A stretch of DNA of 5,822 nt from contig CAKULR010000113.1 in the NCBI GenBank assembly GCA_934667295.1, positions 1 through 5,822 of the forward strand, in the 5' to 3' direction. Both the position numbers and the translations under genes were made by a program. This stretch comes from an uncultured Kiritimatiellota bacterium. GTDB taxonomy: Bacteria; Verrucomicrobiota; Kiritimatiellia; RFP12; UBA1067. Under the pieces are notes generated by a model. The model made no database searches. It had not been told where the DNA came from and saw nothing but the letters and a program-made list of their open reading frames with translations. This document shows, piece after piece, positions 1-5,064 of the stretch (position 1 is the first letter of the stretch; every line of letters begins with the position of its first letter).

Positions 1-198
1 GGCCCGCTCGACGGGCCCGTATTTCGCGAGCCACGCAGCCAGTTCCCCGGAGGGGGAACATGTGGCAGGGCCGCCGGGGCGCGTGCCATCTGCACGGACG
101 GGATGCGGAATGACGTCCGGGACAGCGTTACCTGCCGGGAGGGGACGGGACGGTGCGGCGGGGCCGGAGGGAACGGATGGAGGGACTTTCTCGGACAT
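1..198 (-). CDS. Unidentified protein, N-terminal 66 residues (runs off left edge)
   Basis: The minus strand is open from an ATG at 198 to the window edge, 66 codons without a stop. I do not recognise the family. Residues 1 to about 50 are rich in Pro, Ala, Ser and Gly and look like a disordered leader; no signal peptide or membrane segment is visible. From about residue 50 the composition turns protein-like and helical (SGELAAWLAKYGPVERA), as if a folded domain begins there. The start is supported by a promoter-like pair directly upstream (205-233) whose expected transcription start falls on the ATG itself. No Shine-Dalgarno sequence precedes it, so a leaderless mRNA is inferred. The plus strand of 1-273 is also open in one frame, but that translation is Gly/Arg-rich noise. 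The gene is divergent from trpS. Coding status is likely, not certain; function is unknown. Confidence 0.55.
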   Translation of the reverse strand, partial: MSEKVPPSVPSGPAAPSRPLPAGNAVPDVIPHPVRADGTRPGGPATCSPSGELAAWLAKYGPVERA

Positions 199-204
199 GC
201 GGGA

Positions 205-233
205 ATGATAGCAGAAGACGGACTTGGACGCAA
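205..233 (-). promoter_or_regulatory. Sigma70-like promoter for the minus-strand gene at 198
   Basis: Read on the minus strand, TTGCGT (233-228) is followed after exactly 17 bases by TATCAT (210-205). The -10 box matches the consensus at 5 of 6 positions, the -35 box at 3 of 6. Six bases separate the -10 box from the ATG, so transcription should begin at or next to the start codon. Confidence 0.5.
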
Positions 234-280
234 TGAGATTATGATGCGGAAAAATCTTTTGAGGCGTCTATGATGTTCAA

Positions 281-331
281 GCCGATGCAATTTTTGAGCC
301 GATGCGATTCATCGACTCGTGCGGTTCATCA
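281..331. repeat. Degenerate 17-base tandem repeat, three units
   Basis: Units begin at 281, 298 and 315. GCCGATGC is exact at 281-288 and 298-305. TTCATC is exact at 308-313 and 325-330, again 17 bases apart. The first and third units share little directly; they are linked through the middle one. It runs towards the 36-base array and may be its decayed start. Confidence 0.5.
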
Positions 332-348
332 ATCCGCCACTTGCCGAT

Positions 349-456
349 GATCGCCGCTTATCGCCGACCGCCGCTTGCCGCCGAGGTTGCTACTTACTGC
401 CGCCCACTGCTTGCCGCTGAGGCCGCCACTTGCCACCGACCATCGTTTGTCGCTGA
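349..456. repeat. Degenerate 36-base tandem repeat, three contiguous units
   Basis: Units are 349-384, 385-420 and 421-456, aligned by eye without gaps. Pairwise they agree at 25 or 26 of 36 positions. Nearly all differences are transitions (30 of 32 over the three comparisons), so the purine/pyrimidine pattern is almost fully kept. Each unit contains two CTT-type cores about 17 and 19 bases apart, suggesting an older half-length unit. CTT cores fall at 340, 357, 374, 393, 410 and 429. The units abut with no unique sequence between them. Confidence 0.65.
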
Positions 457-458
457 GG

Positions 459-484
459 CCGTTGAAGTTGACCGTTGAAGCTGA
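459..484. repeat. 13-base tandem duplication
   Basis: CCGTTGAAGTTGA (459-471) is followed at once by CCGTTGAAGCTGA (472-484), with one difference. Part of it (AAGTTGA, 465-471) is complementary to TCAACTT at 525-531 and 534-540, so a long-range stem is possible. Confidence 0.6.
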
Positions 485-590
485 ATGGGTGGGCGGCAAA
501 ACCAGGAAGCTTGCCCTAAAGAGTTCAACTTCCTCAACTTTCCACTGAAGGGCGCGATTGCCTCGCCTCCGCCTCTGTCGCGTTCGCCCC

Positions 591-619
591 TTGAATCCGC
601 CGCCGGAATGCGCTAAACT
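591..619 (+). promoter_or_regulatory. Candidate sigma70-like promoter of trpS
   Basis: TTGAAT (591-596) and TAAACT (614-619) are 17 bases apart, each matching consensus at 4 of 6 positions. Transcription would start near 626, leaving a leader of about 20 bases that contains the Shine-Dalgarno sequence of trpS. Confidence 0.4.
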
Positions 620-642
620 ATCCTTTCCATTTTGGAGGATAG
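618..642 (+). promoter_or_regulatory. Inverted repeat overlapping the trpS -10 box and ribosome binding site
   Basis: CTATCCT (618-624) is the exact reverse complement of AGGATAG (636-642). Inside, CC (627-628) can pair with GG (634-635) around a 5-base loop. The right arm includes most of the trpS Shine-Dalgarno sequence. In DNA it could be an operator at the transcription start. In a longer transcript it could be a hairpin hiding the ribosome binding site. Either role is inference. Confidence 0.4.
634..638 (+). promoter_or_regulatory. Shine-Dalgarno sequence of trpS
   Basis: GGAGG ends 8 bases before the ATG at 647. It decides the start: the TTG at 632 in the same frame overlaps this site and would add five residues before the conserved N-terminus. 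Confidence 0.8.
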
Positions 643-646
643 AGAG

Positions 647-1600
647 ATGCGGATTTTGACGGGCATTCAGCCCTCGGGCAAATTGCACTGGGGCAACTAC
701 TTTGGCGCGATGAAGTCGATGTTCGACCTTCAGGAGAAGGGCGACAACTTCATGTTCATCGCGAATTTCCACGCGATGACGACGGTGCGCGACGGCAAGG
801 CGCTGCGCGCGGCGACGCGCGACGTGGCACTCGACTACCTCGCCTGTGGACTCGACCCCGCGAAGACGGTCGTCTACCGCCAGAGCGACGTCCCCGAAGT
901 GCAGGAACTCACGTGGTACCTCTCGTGCCTCACGCCGATGGGGCTTCTGGAGCGCTGCCACAGCTACAAGGACAAGCTCGCCCACGGACTGGAGGCGACG
1001 CACGGCCTCTTCGCCTATCCCGTCCTCATGGCGGCCGACATCCTGATCATGAACGCCGACCTCGTGCCGGTGGGCAAGGACCAGAAGCAGCACCTGGAGG
1101 TGACGCGCGACCTCGCGCAGAAGTTCAACAACCAGTACGGCGAGATCTTCAAGATGCCCGACGCCTACATCCCCGAGACGGTGGCGACGATTCCGGGCAC
1201 GGACGGGCAGAAGATGTCCAAGAGCTACCACAACACGATCGAGCTCTTCGACCCCTCCGCCAAGAAGAAGATCATGGCCATCGTCACCGACTCGAAGACG
1301 ATGGAGGAGCCGAAGGAGCCCGAGGGCAATTCGATCTACGAGATGTACAAGCTCTTCGCGACGCCCGAGGAGGCCGCGCAGATGGCGGCGAACTTCCGCG
1401 CCGGCAACTACGGTTACGGCCACGCGAAGAAGGAGCTGCTGGCCGCGTACAAGCGCCTCTTCGATCCGTTCCGCGAGAAGCGCACGGAGCTGGAGAAGGA
1501 CCCCGACGCGCTGGAGGACATCCTCAGAGCCGGCGCCGCGCGCGCGCGCGCCGAGGCCGCGAAGGTCATGGACAAGGTGCGGGAGGCCGTCGGACTTTGA
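647..1600 (+). CDS. trpS: Tryptophanyl-tRNA synthetase (TrpRS)
   Basis: Charges tRNA-Trp with tryptophan using ATP, in the cytoplasm (class Ic aminoacyl-tRNA synthetase). The 317-residue product is close to the usual bacterial length of about 330. The HIGH-type ATP signature is PSGKLHWGN, with HWGN at residues 14-17. The KMSKS loop is exact at residues 189-193. Between them lies YPVLMAADIL followed by VPVGKDQKQHLE (about residues 124-151), the core of the bacterial type; by family knowledge Asp131 in AAD is the expected contact to the indole nitrogen. The ATG at 647 is chosen because GGAGG sits 8 bases upstream and the protein then begins directly at the conserved MRILTGIQPSG. No frameshift or missing motif is seen. 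The gene has its own candidate promoter and palindrome. It is separated from scpA by a 195-base repeat-bearing gap, so co-transcription with scpA is uncertain. Confidence 0.97.
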   Translation: MRILTGIQPSGKLHWGNYFGAMKSMFDLQEKGDNFMFIANFHAMTTVRDGKALRAATRDVALDYLACGLDPAKTVVYRQSDVPEVQELTWYLSCLTPMGLLERCHSYKDKLAHGLEATHGLFAYPVLMAADILIMNADLVPVGKDQKQHLEVTRDLAQKFNNQYGEIFKMPDAYIPETVATIPGTDGQKMSKSYHNTIELFDPSAKKKIMAIVTDSKTMEEPKEPEGNSIYEMYKLFATPEEAAQMAANFRAGNYGYGHAKKELLAAYKRLFDPFREKRTELEKDPDALEDILRAGAARARAEAAKVMDKVREAVGL

Positions 1601-1611
1601 GAATTAAGTGG

Positions 1612-1636
1612 TTAAGCCGCCGCTTCGCGGCTTTAA
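1612..1636 (+). terminator. GC-rich hairpin just after trpS, weak terminator candidate
   Basis: AAGCCGC (1614-1620) pairs perfectly with GCGGCTT (1627-1633) around a 6-base loop. TTAA can extend the stem on both sides with one bulged T. Only three T residues follow the stem, so intrinsic termination would be weak. The hairpin is also the left arm of a larger inverted repeat, so it may belong to that element. Confidence 0.3.
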
Positions 1637-1783
1637 GCCGTTAAGTTGCCTTGTAGGTCCCTCAATCACTTAACTTAGCCTTTTCTCAAAACGTTTCATT
1701 CCGGTCATTTACCATAAATCTCTTACCAACTTAACTACTTAATCACTTAACTACTTAACCCCTTAAAGCCGCGCAGCGGCGAC
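1616..1783. repeat. Imperfect 33-base inverted repeat around a 102-base spacer
   Basis: The left arm 1616-1648 matches the reverse complement of the right arm 1751-1783 at 28 of 33 positions, without gaps. Each arm contains its own small GC-rich hairpin (GCCGC/GCGGC), at 1616-1631 on the left and 1768-1780 on the right. The spacer is much more AT-rich than the flanking genes. It fills nearly the whole trpS-scpA gap and ends 12 bases before the scpA start. The layout resembles a miniature mobile or palindromic intergenic element, but I see no target-site duplication and no transposase. Confidence 0.5.
1722..1769. repeat. Octamer array, consensus CTTAANNN, six units
   Basis: Units start at 1722, 1730, 1738, 1746, 1754 and 1762, an exact 8-base period. 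The first has CTTAC, the other five have CTTAA. A 13-base copy, CTTAACTACTTAA, occurs at 1730-1742 and again at 1746-1758. The same word in the opposite orientation (TTAAG) appears 8 bases apart at 1604 and 1612, and again at 1633 and 1641. AATCACTTAACT is exact at both 1664-1675 and 1741-1752. Confidence 0.7.
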
Positions 1784-1795
1784 TTCATCTCCACT

Positions 1796-2498
1796 ATGGC
1801 CCAGGCGGAACTTCTCGCGGAAGACTACAAGGTGAACCTCGACATCTTCGAGGGTCCCCTTGACCTTCTGCTGTACCTGATCCGCCGCGAGGAACTGGAC
1901 ATCTACGACATTCCGATCGAGCGCATCACGAAGCAGTACATGGCGTATCTCGACCTGATGCGCCAGTACAACCTCGACGTGGCGGGCGAATTCATCGTGA
2001 TGGCCGCCACGCTCATGGTCATCAAGAGCCGCATGCTGCTGCCCGTGGACCGCCGCGCCGCCGAGGAGGGCGTGGAGGAGGAGTGGGTGGACCCGCGCCT
2101 CGACCTCGTGCGCCAGCTCGTCGAATACAAGAAGTTCAAGGACGCCGCCGGGCGCCTCGGCGAATACGAGGCGCTTGTGCAGGAGCGCTTCGACTACGGC
2201 GGCGGTCGCCCGAAGTTCGAGACGACGGCGGCCGCCGCGGCGCACGCGATAATCTTTCCCGTTTTTCCATTTTTTTTCTGCCGCTTCGGGGATTCCGGAC
2301 GGGCAGGTCGCGTTTTCGCACCTCTTCTCCGCGCAGTCCCCGCGCGGCGAGGTGATCGTGACGTTCCTGGCACTGCTGGAGCTTCTGCGCCAGCACCGCA
2401 TCATCGTCTACCAGAACGCCGCCTTCCACGAAATCACCGTCCTCCCCTCGAAGGAGATGCCCGAGGACGCACCGCTGGAGGCACCGGACGAATGGTAA
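1796..2498 (+). pseudogene. scpA: Segregation and condensation protein A (kleisin), frameshifted with altered middle
   Basis: ScpA is the kleisin that bridges the SMC ATPase dimer and binds ScpB in the condensin complex for chromosome compaction and segregation. Residues 1 to about 140 are clear ScpA: YKVNLDIFEGPLDLLLYLIR (11-30), then IYDIP, IKSRMLLP, and a YKKFKDAA helix near 111. The C-terminal winged helix is equally clear but one frame over, from about 2292 (PDGQVAFSHLF, VTFLALLELLRQ) to TAA at 2496-2498. Between them the usual roughly 70-residue linker, with its DLL-AF and VEERM-type motifs, is reduced to about 28 codons of T-rich sequence. Removing one T from the 8-T run at 2270-2277 would join both halves into 233 residues (Bacillus subtilis ScpA has 251), still lacking the linker. 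Without a shift, the first frame reads on through 95 residues of nonsense into scpB. No Shine-Dalgarno sequence precedes the ATG. Real lesion or assembly error cannot be told apart here. Confidence 0.75.
2246..2291 (+). other. T-rich stretch replacing the scpA linker, with 8-T run
   Basis: The stretch contains TTTTT at 2262-2266 and eight T at 2270-2277, in a gene otherwise very GC-rich. It encodes a hydrophobic run (IIFPVFPFF) foreign to ScpA linkers. The downstream frame is closed by TAA at 2250-2252, so the change from the N-terminal to the C-terminal frame must occur between 2253 and about 2291. The T run is the obvious place for a one-base slip. Confidence 0.6.
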
Positions 2499-2566
2499 TA
2501 AGGGGACCGGACCGAATGATGGTAGGGGCCGACGTCCTCGGCGGCCCGCTGACGGGAAAGCTTGAG

Positions 2567-3724
2567 ATGACAGAGACAGAAGAAGAGAAAAGCGGACTTG
2601 AGGTCGACGCGACCTCCGAACCGACGCCGGAGGCGCCGACGGAGGCGGTGTCCACCGTTGCGGAGCCGGACGGGACGTCCGCCGAGTCGGTTGCGGACGC
2701 GACGGCGTCCGCGAAGCCGGAACCCGTGAAGCCGAAGGGGCCGCGCATCCCCCTGCCGTCGTCGCTGCAGGAAGTCGTCGGAGCGCTGCTCTTCGCGAGC
2801 GAGTCGCCGCTGACGGCGGCGGAACTGCGGACGTGCGTGCGGGGCGTCGCGCCCGAGGAGGGGGACGACGCGGAGGTGATGTCCGTCTACCAGAGCTGCA
2901 CGTCGCGCGAGATCGAACAGGCCCTGCACGGGCTCGAAAAGGAGCTGGAGCGCAGCGAATGCGGATTCCGCCTCGTCTGCACGGGCGGTGCCTACCGTCT
3001 GCAGACGGCCTCGGCGTGCGGACGCTACGTGCGCGCGCTCCTGAAGCTGGACCGTCCGAGCCGCCTTTCCCGTGCCGCGCTGGAGACGCTGGCGATCATC
3101 GCCTACCGCCAGCCGATCACGAAGGCCGAGATCGAGCAGATCCGCGGCGTCGCCGTGGACACCATCGTGAAGTCGCTCGTCGACCTGCAGCTCGTACGCC
3201 TCGTCGGGCGCAGCGAACTGCCGGGGCATCCGTTCCTCTACGGTACCTCGCCGCTCTTCCTGGAGCATTTCGGCCTCGCCTCGCTGAGCGAACTCAACGA
3301 CATCGATCCCACGCTCCAGCGGTCGAATCCGCGCGAGCGCGCGAAGCTGTTCGTCAAGGAGAAGAAGCCCGAGGAGCAGCCGGCCGAAGGGACGGTGGAA
3401 CCGCCCAAGAAGGACGAGAAGGGGACGGAGGCGGTGGTGGCGACGGAACCCGCGCCCGCCGCCGCACCGGTCGAGACCGATGCCGGGGAGGCGGAGACAG
3501 AGGAGACGGCGGAGGAGGCCCCGGTGGACGCGGAGCCGTCCGCCGACGAAGCCGCGCCGCGCCGCGTCTCGTTCCGCCCGGACGACGAGAAGGAGGAGGA
3601 CGACGAGCCGCTGGTCGACGACACGCCGGACGAGTTCGACGACGAGGATGACGAGGACGAGGAATTTGACGAGGACGACGCGGAGGGTGGCGGCGTCCCG
3701 GAAGGAGAAGAAGATGAAGAGTAA
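2567..3724 (+). CDS. scpB: Segregation and condensation protein B, with long acidic ends
   Basis: ScpB dimers bind the middle of ScpA and regulate the SMC ring. From the ATG at 2567 the product has 385 residues, about twice the usual 180-200. The ScpB core spans about residues 64-247: SLQEVVGALLFASESPLT opens the first winged helix, and ALETLAIIAYRQPITKAEIE with IRGV (about 171-194) is the family signature of the second, ending near GRSELPGHPFLYGTSPLFLEHFGL. Residues 1-60 are Glu/Thr/Pro/Ala-rich. Residues 248-385 are low-complexity and very acidic, mostly Asp/Glu runs after residue 338. GGGAAAG lies 6 bases before the chosen ATG. In-frame ATGs at 2492, 2516 (AAGGGG upstream) and 2519 are possible, but they add an unlike, non-acidic segment. 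The frame continues upstream into the broken scpA. The 3' end overlaps the next gene by 11 bases. Confidence 0.92.
   Translation: MTETEEEKSGLEVDATSEPTPEAPTEAVSTVAEPDGTSAESVADATASAKPEPVKPKGPRIPLPSSLQEVVGALLFASESPLTAAELRTCVRGVAPEEGDDAEVMSVYQSCTSREIEQALHGLEKELERSECGFRLVCTGGAYRLQTASACGRYVRALLKLDRPSRLSRAALETLAIIAYRQPITKAEIEQIRGVAVDTIVKSLVDLQLVRLVGRSELPGHPFLYGTSPLFLEHFGLASLSELNDIDPTLQRSNPRERAKLFVKEKKPEEQPAEGTVEPPKKDEKGTEAVVATEPAPAAAPVETDAGEAETEETAEEAPVDAEPSADEAAPRRVSFRPDDEKEEDDEPLVDDTPDEFDDEDDEDEEFDEDDAEGGGVPEGEEDEE
3702..3707 (+). promoter_or_regulatory. Shine-Dalgarno sequence within the scpB tail
   Basis: AAGGAG ends 6 bases before the ATG at 3714. It fixes the start of the lipoprotein gene, whose reading frame is open far upstream (from 3480) as Arg-rich shadow of scpB. 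Confidence 0.8.
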
Positions 3725-4772
3725 GCGTGCCATGCTGGGAATCGGGATGCTGGCGGGTCTGCTGGCCGTCGCGTGCGGTTGCGACCGGGGACCGTCCCTT
3801 TCCGAAATCGAGGAGCGCGAGCGGGCCTCGCGCCTCTACACGAACGCGATGGACGACCTGCAGGCCGGGCGGATGGACGCGGCGATCAAGGGATTCGAGC
3901 GCGTCGTGCTGCAGGAGCCGAAGTCGTACTCCGCGCACTTCCAGCTCGCGACGCTGCTGCAGGACGTACGCAAGGACTACATCGCCGCCATCGCCCACTA
4001 CCGCAGCTACCTGGCGCTGCGTCCGGCCTCCGACAAGGCGACCGTGGCGCAGGACCGCGTGAAGCTCTGCGAGACGCTACTCTCCGCCGAGGTGCTGCGC
4101 AAGGCGGGCGGCAGCGCGTCGGGCAAGCTCGCGGCCGACAACGAAAAGCTCACGGCCGACCGGGACGCCCTGGGCGCGCAGGTGAAGAAGCTGGAGACCG
4201 AGCTTGCGAAGGCGAAGAAGGAGATCGCCCGCCTGGAGACCGAGAACGCCTCCAAGAGCAGCCTCCTCGCGAAGCTGAGCGAGGCGGACGACGTGAAGGC
4301 GTCGAAGACCTCCGCCGTGAAGGAGGCGCTGGCCACGCTGCGCAGCGAGCGCGCGGAGGTGGAGCGCCGCCACCTGACGCCGACGGACGCCGAACTGCTC
4401 GACGAGGGCGACGAACCCGAGCCCGTGGACCGTATCCGTACGTCGGAGGACGTGCGCAAGCTCAAGGGCGAACTCGCCCGCCTCGATGCCGAACCCGTGC
4501 CCCCGGAGGCGGTCGCCGGGAAGGGGAAGGACACCAAGGCGAAACCGACTTCCCTGGAATCCATGCTGGGCGGCGTCGGACAGAAGAAGCCGAAGGCGAA
4601 CGCGGGCGGACGCCCCGAGACCTACACCGTGCAGAGCGGTGACACGCTCTTCAAGATCTCCATGCGCTTCTACGGGTCGCCCACCAAGTGGCGCGCGATC
4701 CTGGAGGCCAACCGTGCGGTGATCTCGGCCGATGCCCGCCTGCGCGCGGGGCAGGTCATCCGGCTTCCCTGA
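3714..4772 (+). CDS. Lipoprotein with TPRs, coiled coil and C-terminal LysM domain
   Basis: A 352-residue envelope protein, not assignable to a named gene. MKSKR plus a hydrophobic stretch (residues 6-20) and LAVACGCD form a lipoprotein signal. The lipidated Cys is probably Cys21 (AVAC, weaker than the usual Leu at -3); Cys23 is the alternative. Residues 38-105 look like two TPR units (NAMDDLQAGRMDAAIKGFERV; IAAIAHYRSYLALRP). A Lys/Glu-rich coiled coil covers about 138-220. A charged linker leads to a LysM domain at 302-352 (YTVQSGDTLFKISMRFYG ... LRAGQVIRLP), which by family knowledge binds peptidoglycan glycan chains. No catalytic domain is seen. Likely role: a lipid-anchored scaffold tethering partners to the cell wall. 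It has a strong Shine-Dalgarno sequence, overlaps scpB by 11 bases, and the next gene starts 1 base after its stop, so it is translated within the same operon. Confidence 0.88.
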   Translation: MKSKRAMLGIGMLAGLLAVACGCDRGPSLSEIEERERASRLYTNAMDDLQAGRMDAAIKGFERVVLQEPKSYSAHFQLATLLQDVRKDYIAAIAHYRSYLALRPASDKATVAQDRVKLCETLLSAEVLRKAGGSASGKLAADNEKLTADRDALGAQVKKLETELAKAKKEIARLETENASKSSLLAKLSEADDVKASKTSAVKEALATLRSERAEVERRHLTPTDAELLDEGDEPEPVDRIRTSEDVRKLKGELARLDAEPVPPEAVAGKGKDTKAKPTSLESMLGGVGQKKPKANAGGRPETYTVQSGDTLFKISMRFYGSPTKWRAILEANRAVISADARLRAGQVIRLP

Positions 4773-4773
4773 C

Positions 4774-5046
4774 ATGGCGCCGATTTCCACCAGCCTTGTC
4801 CGGCGGCGGCATGCCTGGACATCCTCCCAGGACGTGCCGTGGCGCATCGACGTGGGCGACGACGCCCTCGCCGCGCTGCCGGCGGAGCGCAAGGCCGGCT
4901 GGCGTCTCTTCCACTATCTCTCGGGCGGCGGCATCCGCGCGTTCGCGGGCTCGGTTGCGCGCGAGGCGGTGTCGCGCCGACAGACGCGCTTCCTCTGGTT
5001 CATGGTCGGCGTGGGGATTGTCTGGCTGGCCTTGCGGTTCATTTAA
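4774..5046 (+). CDS. Small protein with C-terminal membrane anchor, unknown function
   Basis: A 90-residue protein I do not recognise. The body is soluble and basic (RRRHAW near residue 10, REAVSRRQTR at 63-72) with a Gly-rich SGGGIRAF segment at 50-57. Residues 73-90 (FLWFMVGVGIVWLALRFI) form one hydrophobic helix ending at the C-terminus. With Arg residues just before it, a cytoplasmic body anchored by its tail in the inner membrane is the natural reading. The ATG is 1 base after the upstream stop (TGACATG) and has no clear Shine-Dalgarno sequence, so translation is probably coupled. An in-frame ATG at 4732 would add 14 residues overlapping the LysM domain and is less likely. It lies between two LysM genes, which hints at an envelope role. 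The third codon positions are GC-rich as in its neighbours, supporting it as a real gene. Confidence 0.7.
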   Translation: MAPISTSLVRRRHAWTSSQDVPWRIDVGDDALAALPAERKAGWRLFHYLSGGGIRAFAGSVAREAVSRRQTRFLWFMVGVGIVWLALRFI

Positions 5047-5064
5047 GTTAACGGAGTACGTTCC

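Larger units (their letters stand above)
199..646. other. Divergent intergenic region with repeats and two promoters
   Basis: These 448 bases lie between the minus-strand gene at 198 and trpS. I find no supportable gene on either strand. A long minus-strand reading frame crosses part of it, but that frame is mostly antisense to trpS and its tail is a translation of the tandem repeats. The region holds, in order, the minus-strand promoter, a 17-base degenerate repeat, a 36-base degenerate repeat, a 13-base duplication, an unremarkable stretch (485-590), and the trpS promoter and palindrome. Confidence 0.7.

Noticed and set aside
42..59. Hairpin GTTCCCC/GGGGAAC as a terminator
   Set aside because: No T run follows on either strand, and it lies inside the minus-strand coding sequence.
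60..113. Short leader peptide upstream of trpS (17 codons from ATG at 60)
   Set aside because: It contains one Trp codon only, has no ribosome binding site, lies over 500 bases from trpS and overlaps the better-supported minus-strand gene.
1..273. Plus-strand open frame from the left edge to TGA at 271-273
   Set aside because: Gly/Arg-rich translation without domain character; openness is explained by high GC, and the opposite strand has a promoter and start.
349..456. CRISPR array, suggested by the 36-base unit length
   Set aside because: Units are contiguous with no spacers, agree only about 70 percent, and no cas-like gene is nearby.
632..646. TTG at 632 as the trpS start
   Set aside because: It overlaps the Shine-Dalgarno sequence and adds five non-conserved residues; the ATG at 647 has ideal spacing.
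329..1423. Long minus-strand open frame (364 codons)
   Set aside because: It is antisense to trpS for most of its length, is rich in Arg, His, Leu and Val as expected of a GC-rich shadow, and its other end only translates the tandem repeats into 12-residue periods.
1537..1550. Alternating CG run of 14 bases (possible Z-DNA)
   Set aside because: It encodes Ala/Arg codons in the TrpRS C-terminal helix; GC-rich codon choice is enough to explain it.
2528..2542. Small hairpin GCCGA/TCGGC between scpA and scpB
   Set aside because: Only five base pairs, in GC-rich sequence where such stems are frequent, and no T run follows.
2408..3733. Minus-strand open frame of 441 codons opposite scpB
   Set aside because: Arg/Leu-rich shadow of the acidic scpB frame; no family resemblance, and ScpB on the plus strand is unmistakable.
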